Shown here in pieces: positions 1 through 6,148 of a stretch of 10,951 nucleotides of DNA (position 1 is its first letter; each line of letters opens with the position of its first letter). The stretch is from Clostridia bacterium (GTDB lineage: Bacteria > Bacillota > Clostridia > HGM11327): the NCBI GenBank assembly GCA_017935525.1, contig JAGBHJ010000020.1:1-10951 (forward strand), read 5' to 3'. The notes under the pieces are model-generated. The model was not told the origin of the DNA. It ran no database searches and saw only the letters and a list, made by a program, of their open reading frames with translations. The position numbers and the translations under genes are program-made.

Positions 1-1566
1 CCATACAAAGCCTGCTTCGATGGTACATTCGCCTCTCTGCAAACGCTTGATATGATTTTCTCTCAACTGCTCCTTACGCTTTTCAATTACCTGCTCAAGA
101 GGCTCAACCATAGCCGCGATCATAACGTTGTTGGTCAGGAATGCGTCCATAGTAAGGTCCAGCACCTCGCTGACTGCGCTACTTATGACCTCAAGCTCCT
201 TTGTTGCCGCCTCGGTAAACTTGATGCCCTTCTCCTTCATCTCCTCTGCGGAGTGTACCATGTTTTCGCCATGGTCGGAAATTCTCTCAAAGTCACCTAT
301 CAGCTTAAGTATCTTGGACGCCTCTGCGCTGTCGCTGTCGCTCATAGTATGCGAGCTGAGCTTTACAAGGTATGTACCCAAGATATCCTCGTAGTGGTCT
401 GTAACGGATTCCTTCTCCTTAACCATTGCCGCAGTATCCTTGGAGTAGTTGCTTAAGCACTCCAGACCGCCCTTAAGACCATCTATTGCACAATGTGCCA
501 TTTCTGTCATCAACGTCTGGCAGCGCTGAATAGCCAGCGGAGGTGTCAGCAACAGACGCTCGTCCAGCTCCTGGATAACCTCCTCCTGCTTTGCATCGGG
601 GATGATCTTGACAACAATCTTTTCCAACAGACCCGACATCGGCAGCAACAAGCAAGTACAGAGCACGTTAAATACAGAGTGCAGCACCGCAATGCTGAAA
701 TGAGTTGCCGGCTGATCAAGCACGGGGATATTTACTACCGACTTTACAATTACAAACAATGTCAGCCATACTACCGTACCGATAACGTTAAAGAACAGGT
801 GAACAAACGCAGCTCTCTTTGCGTTCTTTGTTGCACCCACGGATGAGATAAGCGCCGTAACACAAGTACCGATGTTCTGACCCATGATTATCGGGATAGC
901 CGCACCGAATGATACCTGACCCGTTACAGTAAACGCCTGCAAAATACCGACTGACGCAGAGCTTGACTGGATTATACCCGTAAGCACCGCACCTGCCAAA
1001 ACACCCAAAACAGGGTTCTTGAACATTATAAACAGATTTCTGAACCATTCCTCATTCTTAAGACCTGCAACGGCACCGGACATTGCGTCCATACCAAACA
1101 TAAGCGTTGCAAAGCCCAAAAGTATGGAGCCCGTATCCTTTGACTTGCTGTTCTTTGCGAACATATGCATTACAATGCCTATGAGTGCAAGAACAGGTGT
1201 AAAGGACGTAGGCTTCAGGAGCTGCATAACGATGTTGCTGCTCTCAATTCCGCCAAGGGAAAGTATCCAAGCAGTAACCGTAGTACCGATGTTTGCACCA
1301 ACGATAACGTTTATTGCCTGACTCAATGTCATAAGACCTGAGTTTACAAAGCCTACCACCATAACAGTGGTTGCTGATGAGCTCTGTATTACCGCAGTAA
1401 TACCAAGGCCTGTCAAAAATCCTGCGATCTTTGTTGTAGTAAGCTTTCCCAGAATGCTTCTGAGTCCGCTGCCTGCACGGCGTTCCAACGATTCGCCCAT
1501 TGTGTTCATACCAAAAAGGAACAAGCACAATCCACCGATCAACGCCAACACGTCAAATAAATCCAT
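1..1566 (-). CDS. Na+/phosphate cotransporter family protein with PhoU-like C-terminal domain (3' end outside window)
   Basis: Probable inner-membrane sodium-coupled phosphate transporter of the NptA/YjbB type. The frame is open from ATG 1566 to base 1, giving 522 visible codons; the stop lies outside. The N-terminal half carries two related Na/Pi-cotransporter repeats. Each has the family's QSSSA signature (residues 61-65 and 200-204), followed by GANIGT (90-95) and a matching GQNIGT. This is the expected internally duplicated transport core, with hydrophobic helices around both copies. From about residue 343 the protein is soluble, helical and charged. It contains a PhoU-type motif, DFERISDHGEN, near residues 424-434, where the acidic residues and His would bind metal in PhoU proteins. 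Start choice: AAGGAG lies just upstream of the ATG. Transcription is probably its own, from the consensus promoter at 1642-1670. Direction of phosphate movement cannot be told from sequence; some relatives import and others export. The family assignment is firm. Confidence 0.9.
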   Translation of the reverse strand, partial: MDLFDVLALIGGLCLFLFGMNTMGESLERRAGSGLRSILGKLTTTKIAGFLTGLGITAVIQSSSATTVMVVGFVNSGLMTLSQAINVIVGANIGTTVTAWILSLGGIESSNIVMQLLKPTSFTPVLALIGIVMHMFAKNSKSKDTGSILLGFATLMFGMDAMSGAVAGLKNEEWFRNLFIMFKNPVLGVLAGAVLTGIIQSSSASVGILQAFTVTGQVSFGAAIPIIMGQNIGTCVTALISSVGATKNAKRAAFVHLFFNVIGTVVWLTLFVIVKSVVNIPVLDQPATHFSIAVLHSVFNVLCTCLLLPMSGLLEKIVVKIIPDAKQEEVIQELDERLLLTPPLAIQRCQTLMTEMAHCAIDGLKGGLECLSNYSKDTAAMVKEKESVTDHYEDILGTYLVKLSSHTMSDSDSAEASKILKLIGDFERISDHGENMVHSAEEMKEKGIKFTEAATKELEVISSAVSEVLDLTMDAFLTNNVMIAAMVEPLEQVIEKRKEQLRENHIKRLQRGECTIEAGFVW

Positions 1567-1605
1567 TTTTTCTCCTTCTTCCCGACTTCCTCTGCCGGAA
1601 AACTT

Positions 1606-1622
1606 TTAATTATAATAATTAA
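1606..1622. repeat. AT-rich perfect inverted repeat in the leader of the phosphate transporter gene
   Basis: TTAATTAT and ATAATTAA form perfect 8-bp arms around a single central A. The element lies between the predicted start of transcription (about 1635) and the ribosome binding site of the transporter gene. Its position would suit an operator, but the sequence is A/T only, so chance is a real alternative. No regulator is identified. Confidence 0.4.
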
Positions 1623-1641
1623 CCCAAATTTCGTCAATTAT

Positions 1642-1670
1642 ATTATACCATACATTTGTTATGTTGTCAA
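1642..1670 (-). promoter_or_regulatory. Sigma-A type promoter for the Na+/phosphate transporter gene
   Basis: On the minus strand, TTGACA (1665-1670) and TATAAT (1642-1647) both match consensus exactly and are separated by the optimal 17 nt. Transcription would start near 1635, giving a leader of about 70 nt before ATG 1566. The promoter lies just downstream of the terminator of the preceding unit, so the transporter should be expressed independently. A perfect match suggests strong basal transcription unless it is repressed. Confidence 0.85.
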
Positions 1671-1689
1671 TACCCTAATTTTGAGCATT

Positions 1690-1726
1690 AAAAAGCCTCC
1701 AACGGGAATAAATACCGTCAGAGGCT
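1690..1726 (-). terminator. Rho-independent terminator after the glycosyltransferase gene
   Basis: Read on the minus strand, AGCCTC (1721-1726) pairs with GAGGCT (1694-1699). An inner ACGG/CCGT pairing (1715-1718 with 1702-1705) is separated from the outer stem by a symmetric 2-nt internal loop. A run of five T residues follows (1690-1694 on the plus strand read as A). It begins 9 nt after the glycosyltransferase stop codon and ends the two-gene unit. The other strand also has six T residues past the stem, so it may work both ways. Confidence 0.75.
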
Positions 1727-1734
1727 GTCATTTT

Positions 1735-2490
1735 TTATATTTTTGAATATTTTTTTACGCTTCTGACGATATAACACATAAAATAACACAGGGACGCCAC
1801 GGGATTGATGCCCAAGAGCCTGTAAGTCTTATACGTCATGATAGCGGACTTTAATTTGTTACCGGATTTTGATTCCTTCATCGCCACCCTCACGTTATGG
1901 AGGGGCTTATTGATTCCCTTTGCCACCGCACCGTCACGGAGCATTACCAGCCATGTGTAGAAATCCTCATGTACTGCGTCGTGCTTCATGGTGTGCTTTT
2001 CCAGCAATGATTTTTTCAGCATTACGCCCGAGCAGGACATACAATTCTGCTGAAGCATTCTCTTATACGATATCGCCTCGGGAATGCTGTACCAATACTC
2101 TGAGGCAATACCCTCGGGGTTCATGTACCCATAGCCCGTGGCAATTATATCCACTCCACCCTTTTCGGCAAGCTCTGCCTGCAGTTGGAGCTTTTCCCTA
2201 TGCCAAGTGTCGTCACTATCCACAAATGCTATCCAATCATTCTTTGCCAATGACACACCGCGGTTTCTGGTGTAGGCAACTCCCGAATTTTTCTCATTAA
2301 CGTAGTAATGTATCCTTGGGTCCCTTTGCACAAATTCAGTAGCAATAGCAGCCGTGCCGTCCTTGGAAGCATCGTCCACGATTATTACCTCATAATCGTC
2401 ATACGTCTGCTCAAGCACGGACTCCAGAGTCTGCCTTAAATACTTCTCCGCATTGTACGCAGGTATCACCACGCTAATAGAAAGTCCCAT
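1735..2490 (-). CDS. Family 2 glycosyltransferase (GT-A fold)
   Basis: Transfers a sugar from a nucleotide-sugar donor to an acceptor, probably a lipid-linked or cell-surface glycan. The N-terminal 100 residues are a clear GT2 nucleotide-binding half. They start with SVVIPAYNAEKYL (6-18), then VDDASKDGT (38-46, with donor-binding D39/D40), NSGVAYTRNRG (68-78) and the metal-binding DxD-type motif DSDD (91-94). The C-terminal half is more variable and ends in a hydrophobic and then basic stretch (about 225-250) that may hold it at the membrane. At 251 residues it is a normal short GT2 enzyme. The start is ATG 2490, two bases after the stop of the upstream sugar transferase gene, with an AGG-containing ribosome site inside that gene's 3' end, so translation is probably coupled. 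Natural partner: the sugar transferase upstream, whose lipid-linked sugar it may extend. Donor and acceptor cannot be read from sequence. Confidence 0.9.
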   Translation of the reverse strand: MGLSISVVIPAYNAEKYLRQTLESVLEQTYDDYEVIIVDDASKDGTAAIATEFVQRDPRIHYYVNEKNSGVAYTRNRGVSLAKNDWIAFVDSDDTWHREKLQLQAELAEKGGVDIIATGYGYMNPEGIASEYWYSIPEAISYKRMLQQNCMSCSGVMLKKSLLEKHTMKHDAVHEDFYTWLVMLRDGAVAKGINKPLHNVRVAMKESKSGNKLKSAIMTYKTYRLLGINPVASLCYFMCYIVRSVKKYSKI

Positions 2491-2492
2491 AA

Positions 2493-3221
2493 TTACCTTG
2501 CTCCATTACCCGTAAAGATGACCGTCACAGTACGCACCAGGCACTGCAGATCCATCTTTAATGAGCGATTTTTTATATATTCTATATCGTAAACTATCTT
2601 TTCCTCCGGCAGAAGGTCGTATCCGCCGTTTACCTGGGCGTGACCCGTCAGACCGGGCTTTACCAGCATTCTCTGTCTGAATCCTACGATATATTCGTCA
2701 AAAACATCGTAGAACAGCGCTCTTTCGGGGCGCGGTCCGACAAGGCTCATGTGGCCCAGCAGTATATTGATAAACTGCGGAAGCTCATCGATCCTGGTCT
2801 TTCTTATAAATTTGCCCACTCTCGTCACTCGGTCGTCATTCTCTCTTGCCCAACACGCACCGTGCTTTTCCGCATCAAGGCGCATGGAACGGAATTTTAC
2901 CATTGTAAAAGGCTTACCGTTGAGCCCCAGTCTTTCCTGAAAAAACAGCGGACATCCCGGTGAGTCTATCATTATCACCACTGCTATTACCAGCATCGGC
3001 ACAAAAAATACCGTAAGCACCGCCAAGGCAACCACGATATCAAATAATCTCTTGATAAAGCTGTACAGGGGCTTTGACTTTACCTCGCCAACCTCATCAA
3101 CATATATTATTTCCTTGCCCATTACAAAGTCTTTCCTGAGGTCATTCCTCAAGGCATCTTCTTCTATAGCATCTATTTCATCATGCCTGCAACAGGGCTT
3201 TTTTTCTTCTTTTGTTTTCAT
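2493..3221 (-). CDS. Bacterial sugar transferase (monotopic phosphoglycosyl transferase), initiating enzyme of glycan assembly
   Basis: Moves a sugar-1-phosphate from a UDP-sugar onto polyprenyl phosphate at the cytoplasmic face of the membrane, the first step of capsule, exopolysaccharide or glycoprotein glycan synthesis. Family hallmarks are all present. There is a membrane-embedded hydrophobic helix (about 58-85) broken by a Ser-Pro (S87-P88), and KFRSM (109-113). TRIDELPQ (142-149) contains the catalytic Asp-Glu pair D145-E146. LVGPRPE (160-166) and KPGLTGHAQV (188-197) follow. At 242 residues it is the small form, lacking the extra transmembrane domain of WbaP-type enzymes. It does carry about 50 residues of acidic, soluble N-terminal extension, including Cys10, Cys11 and His13. 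Start: ATG 3221 with AGGA at 3228-3231. ATG at residue 34 is possible but has a weaker context. It is first gene of a two-gene unit with its own promoter and terminator. The sugar used is unknown. Confidence 0.93.
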   Translation of the reverse strand: MKTKEEKKPCCRHDEIDAIEEDALRNDLRKDFVMGKEIIYVDEVGEVKSKPLYSFIKRLFDIVVALAVLTVFFVPMLVIAVVIMIDSPGCPLFFQERLGLNGKPFTMVKFRSMRLDAEKHGACWARENDDRVTRVGKFIRKTRIDELPQFINILLGHMSLVGPRPERALFYDVFDEYIVGFRQRMLVKPGLTGHAQVNGGYDLLPEEKIVYDIEYIKNRSLKMDLQCLVRTVTVIFTGNGAR

Positions 3222-3288
3222 TTAGAGTCCTTTTTTGTATGCAGCGCCTATCACGACCCACATACTTATATATAATACATTCCATATG

Positions 3289-3317
3289 ATTATACTATCA
3301 TTTCCCATTTCTGTCAA
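3289..3317 (-). promoter_or_regulatory. Sigma-A type promoter for the sugar transferase/glycosyltransferase unit
   Basis: On the minus strand, TTGACA (3312-3317) and TATAAT (3289-3294) are both perfect and separated by exactly 17 nt. Transcription would begin near 3282, leaving a leader of about 60 nt before ATG 3221. The site lies between the htpG terminator and the sugar transferase gene, so the glycan genes need not depend on the upstream operon. Confidence 0.85.
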
Positions 3318-3350
3318 TAGAAATAATGATATTTTTCAAAAATATTTTTC

Positions 3351-3389
3351 GACAAAATAGCACCCGCGGCGACAAATACCGCAGGTGCT
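3351..3389 (-). terminator. Rho-independent terminator after htpG, end of the yidC-htpG operon
   Basis: On the minus strand, AGCACC (3384-3389) pairs with GGTGCT (3359-3364), extended inward by a U-G wobble and GCGG/CCGC, an 11-bp stem with a 9-nt loop. ATTTTG follows. The wobble pair forms only in the minus-strand transcript (on the other strand it is a C-A mismatch), which supports this direction. The hairpin starts 23 nt after the htpG stop codon. The T tract is short, so efficiency may be moderate. Confidence 0.75.
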
Positions 3390-3412
3390 GATTTTTTCCT
3401 ATATTTGCGCTC

Positions 3413-5389
3413 TTACAGAGCCATGGTCATGATCTCTATCATTCTCTCGTTGAACCTTGCCATCTCCTCGGGAGTAAAGGCTCTCAGATTCATCAGCGCC
3501 ATGTCGTACACCTGCTGAACCATAAGCTTTGAGATCTCCTGGTCGTCAGCCTTTTCAACTATTCTTGCCACAAGGTCGTTATTTGTGTTCAGCACCAGCT
3601 TATATTTGTTGGGGAACATGCTATCCAGGTCAAGCTCGCCCTCCATGCCGCCCATCTTGTAATGCTCGTACATTTCGCGAATTCTTCTGGACTCCTCGCT
3701 GAGGAAAAGCACCGCTGGAGTGTTGCCGTTCTTCATCGCCTCGGATGATACCTCAACGTTTTCGTCGTTGATGACGTTCTTAAAAAGCTCCGCTGCCTTT
3801 TCTCCCAAAACAGTATCAACCACGCCGTCGGACTTCAAGGTTGCTGCAATATCGCTGTCAATTCTGATAAAGCTGAGCTTTTCGTTTCTGTATTCGAGGA
3901 AGTTGATAAAGTTTCTGTCAATGAGAGTATCCAGATAAACAGCCTCCTGCTCACTCTCCTTAAACATTGTAATGAGCTGAGCCTGCTGTGCCTTGTCCGT
4001 AACGTAGAATATCTTGTTCTTCTCCTCGTTCTCGTCCACAAGGTCCGTAATTGTCTTGTACTCGTCATTGATGGTCTTAAACACGATGTAGTCCTTCATC
4101 ATGTCGTAGAATTTCTCGTCCTTTATACAACCGTACTTGATAAAGAGGTTGATATCCTCCCAATACTTGTTGTACTCATCTCTGTTGTTATTGAACAGGG
4201 ACTTGAGCTTTTCAGCCACCTTCTTTGTGATATGCTTGGATATCTTGGAAACGTAGCCGTCGTTCTGCAAAAAGCTTCTGGAAACGTTCAAAGGCAGATC
4301 CTGACAATCGATACAGCCCTTAAGGAGCATCAAAAACTCGGGAATTACCTCCTTTACGTTGTCCGCAATAAACACCTGGTTACTGTAAAGCTTTACCATT
4401 CCCTCAAAGGGCTGGAACTTGTCCGGCACCTGGGGGAAGTACAGAATACCCTTAAGTCTGAAGGGGTAATCCACGTTCAGATGGATCCAGAACAGGGGCT
4501 CGTTGTAATCATTGAACACCTTTCTGTAAAAATCCTTATACTCCTCTGCCGTACACTCGGAGGGTGCCTTTGTCCAGAGGGGCTTTGTATCGTTTACGGG
4601 CTCCTCCTTCTTGCACTTGCACTCGCCGTCATGGTCATGTCCGCAGGTGCATTCCTCGCCGTGATCATGTCCGCAGGTACACTCGCCATGGTCGTGCCCA
4701 CAGGTACATTCGCCGTTCTCGTGATCGCAGGTACACTCGTGCTTTTCGTTAACGTCCTTTACGTATATCTCGTGAGGCAGGAAGTAGCAATACTTTCTTA
4801 CTATCTCTCTCACCTTGAACACGTTGAGGAATTCCTCGCTGTCCTCTGCGATGTGGAGAGTGATCCTTGTTCCGCGCTGTGCCCAATCGGACTGACCCAT
4901 TTCGTAATCCATTCCGCTTTCGGACACCCACTTTACAGCCTCGGCGCCGTCCATAAATGACAATGTGTCGATCTCAACCTTTTCCGATACCATAAACGTG
5001 GAGTAGAAGCCCAAGCCGAAGTGACCGATTATCTCCTCCGTTGCATCCTTGTTTACGTACTCCTTATACTTTTCCGCAAACTCCTTTGCGCCGGAAAAAG
5101 CCACCTGGTTGATGTACTTCTTTACCTCTGCCTCCGTCATACCGATACCGTTATCGATAAAGGTGAGAGTTTTGTTCTCGCTGTCAACAAGCACGTCAAC
5201 GCGCCACTTTGTATCCTCGGGAACCTTGTACTGGCCGCCGTTGGAAATGTTGATAAGCTTTGTAATGGCATCCATACCGTTGGAAACCACTTCCCTTATG
5301 AATATGTCCTTGTCAGCATAGAGCCACTTTTTGATAACAGGAAACATATTCACCTGATCGATCTGAATATTACCCTTCTCGTTGATCAT
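3413..5389 (-). CDS. htpG: HtpG, bacterial Hsp90 chaperone, with a Cys/His-rich repeat inserted in the interdomain linker
   Basis: ATP-dependent cytosolic dimeric chaperone that remodels client proteins. The N-terminal GHKL ATPase domain spans roughly 1-212. It shows the N-box REVVSNGMDA (32-41, with the catalytic-type Glu33 and Mg-binding Asn37), DNGIGM (79-84) and the ATP-lid motif GHFGLGFYS (122-130). The middle domain begins near 268 and contains LNVSRSFLQND (367-377), whose Arg371 matches the Arg that contacts ATP. The C-terminal third is the dimerisation domain. At 658 residues it is longer than the usual size of about 620-630. The excess is largely explained by residues 217-259, a Cys/His-rich repeat block described separately. 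Start: ATG 5389 with AAGGAG at 5397-5402, 7 nt away. It follows rsmG by 33 nt and is the last gene before the terminator. No CIRCE heat-shock element was found. Identity is certain; the effect of the insert is unknown. Confidence 0.97.
   Translation of the reverse strand: MINEKGNIQIDQVNMFPVIKKWLYADKDIFIREVVSNGMDAITKLINISNGGQYKVPEDTKWRVDVLVDSENKTLTFIDNGIGMTEAEVKKYINQVAFSGAKEFAEKYKEYVNKDATEEIIGHFGLGFYSTFMVSEKVEIDTLSFMDGAEAVKWVSESGMDYEMGQSDWAQRGTRITLHIAEDSEEFLNVFKVREIVRKYCYFLPHEIYVKDVNEKHECTCDHENGECTCGHDHGECTCGHDHGEECTCGHDHDGECKCKKEEPVNDTKPLWTKAPSECTAEEYKDFYRKVFNDYNEPLFWIHLNVDYPFRLKGILYFPQVPDKFQPFEGMVKLYSNQVFIADNVKEVIPEFLMLLKGCIDCQDLPLNVSRSFLQNDGYVSKISKHITKKVAEKLKSLFNNNRDEYNKYWEDINLFIKYGCIKDEKFYDMMKDYIVFKTINDEYKTITDLVDENEEKNKIFYVTDKAQQAQLITMFKESEQEAVYLDTLIDRNFINFLEYRNEKLSFIRIDSDIAATLKSDGVVDTVLGEKAAELFKNVINDENVEVSSEAMKNGNTPAVLFLSEESRRIREMYEHYKMGGMEGELDLDSMFPNKYKLVLNTNNDLVARIVEKADDQEISKLMVQQVYDMALMNLRAFTPEEMARFNERMIEIMTMAL
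4613..4741 (-). repeat. Tandem Cys/His repeat block within htpG (residues 217-259)
   Basis: The encoded segment holds 10 Cys (219, 221, 228, 230, 237, 239, 247, 249, 257, 259) and 8 His (217, 223, 232, 234, 241, 243, 251, 253). The core ECTCGHDH occurs three times, flanked by degenerate copies ECTCDHEN and ECKCK. The unit is 9-10 codons (27-30 bp). CxC and HxH pairs of this kind are typical soft/borderline metal ligands, as in the His/Cys-rich tail of SlyD. It lies where Hsp90 proteins have a variable linker between N-terminal and middle domains. Metal binding is inferred, not shown. Confidence 0.9.
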
Positions 5390-5421
5390 TGTTTTTCTCC
5401 TTTTTTGTTTATGTATTCCGA

Positions 5422-5427
5422 ATTATA
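5422..5427 (-). promoter_or_regulatory. Possible -10 element for htpG overlapping the rsmG stop codon
   Basis: A perfect TATAAT sits on the minus strand 32 nt upstream of the htpG start codon. The expected -35 site (CGCACA at 5445-5450, 17-nt spacing) matches consensus in only three positions, and there is no extended -10 TG. It could give htpG a secondary transcript, or be chance in an A/T-rich junction. Confidence 0.25.
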
Positions 5428-6136
5428 ACGGTTTTTTCACTATCTGTGCGTTTTTTCTGGGATAAATGGGGTTTGTGGGCTTCTGCTTTTTGATCTTTGC
5501 CACGTATCTTTCCCCCTCCAGAAACGGCACGTTGACTATGCTGATGCCCTCAAGCCTTGCGCCCAGCATACCAAAGGCGTGCTCCGCCTCCTTTACCTCG
5601 TCATACACCAAGGGACCCTTGTACGCCACCAGCATTCCGCCGCACTTTACAAACGGCAGGCAATACTCGCTGAGCTTATTCAGCCCCGCCACAGCACGGG
5701 AAACGCAAATATCAAAGCTCTCCCTCATTTTGCCGTGGGCAAGCTCCTCTGCCCTGCCTGCAATGGGGTTGACGTTTTCCAGCCCCAATCTGCCGCAAAC
5801 ACCCTTTATAAACTCTATCTTCTTTTCCGTCGCATCGGCAAGGGTAGCCTTTACGTCCGGCAGACACACCGCCAGCGGCAATCCGGGAAAGCCTGCGCCC
5901 GTACCGATGTCGATAAAGCATTTGGCATCCTTTACGTATTTCCATCCGCTGAGGGAGTCCAGTATATGCTTTACCACAATATCGTTTTCCGTCACCTTGC
6001 CCAGCAGATTAAACTTGCCGTTAGTCTCCATCAGAATATCGCCGTAAAGCGCCAGCTTTTCCGCCTTTTCCTCGGGGAACTCTATCTCAAGGCTCACAAG
6101 CCCCTTCAAAAGTAATTCTTTGTTGCTCTGTTCCAT
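5423..6136 (-). CDS. rsmG: RsmG, 16S rRNA (guanine-527-N7) methyltransferase
   Basis: SAM-dependent enzyme that methylates N7 of G527 (E. coli numbering) in 16S rRNA; loss gives low-level streptomycin resistance in several bacteria. Family features include FNLLGKVTENDIVVKHILDSL-type sequence at 42-62 (substrate side), then the SAM-binding motif I DIGTGAGFPGLPLA (76-89) and SRAVA (146-150) before the later strands. I chose ATG 6136 (237 residues) rather than an upstream in-frame TTG at 6148. GGGAG (6142-6146) sits 5 nt before the ATG, while the TTG has no good ribosome site and abuts the mnmG stop codon. The usual family length is about 210-240. It lies 12 nt after mnmG in the conserved mnmE-mnmG-rsmG order, then htpG follows after 33 nt. 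The C-terminus is Lys/Pro-rich and basic, suiting rRNA contact. Confidence 0.96.
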   Translation of the reverse strand: MEQSNKELLLKGLVSLEIEFPEEKAEKLALYGDILMETNGKFNLLGKVTENDIVVKHILDSLSGWKYVKDAKCFIDIGTGAGFPGLPLAVCLPDVKATLADATEKKIEFIKGVCGRLGLENVNPIAGRAEELAHGKMRESFDICVSRAVAGLNKLSEYCLPFVKCGGMLVAYKGPLVYDEVKEAEHAFGMLGARLEGISIVNVPFLEGERYVAKIKKQKPTNPIYPRKNAQIVKKPL

Positions 6137-6141
6137 ATCTG

Positions 6142-6146
6142 CTCCC
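6142..6146 (-). promoter_or_regulatory. Ribosome binding site that fixes the rsmG start
   Basis: GGGAG followed by CAGAT and ATG on the minus strand, a 5-nt spacer. It overlaps the alternative TTG codon, which therefore cannot use it, and supports initiation at ATG 6136. Confidence 0.75.
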
Positions 6147-6148
6147 AA

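Larger units (their letters stand above)
1567..1734. other. Intergenic region between the glycosyltransferase and phosphate transporter genes
   Basis: About 170 A/T-rich bases containing the terminator of the glycan unit, the consensus promoter, the inverted repeat and the leader with AAGAAGGAGA ribosome site (1571-1580) of the phosphate transporter gene. No further gene or structured RNA was recognised. Confidence 0.7.
3222..3412. other. Intergenic region between htpG and the sugar transferase gene
   Basis: About 190 bases without a gene. It holds the htpG terminator, then an A/T-rich stretch, then the consensus promoter and leader of the glycan unit. No RNA gene, riboswitch-like fold or mobile-element end was recognised. 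Confidence 0.7.

Noticed and set aside
1623..1680. PhoP-type Pho box (repeated TTAACA-like hexamers) upstream of the phosphate transporter gene
   Set aside because: TTGACA is part of the promoter and I could not find a second hexamer at the expected spacing.
4613..4741. Tandem repeat as a CRISPR array or mobile-element trace
   Set aside because: The repeats are in frame inside htpG, 27-30 bp with no spacers, and are explained by the protein repeat.
4232..4960. Long plus-strand open frame (242 codons) antisense to htpG, with alternating hydrophobic runs
   Set aside because: It is the complement of a highly conserved htpG region and its composition follows from the Cys/His repeat read backwards. 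No ribosome site or family resemblance was seen.
5390..5500. CIRCE heat-shock operator upstream of htpG
   Set aside because: No TTAGCACTC-N9-GAGTGCTAA-like inverted repeat was found in the gap or the end of rsmG.
6137..6148. Upstream TTG as start of rsmG (four extra residues)
   Set aside because: The ribosome site GGGAG lies inside this stretch and is correctly spaced for the ATG at 6136.
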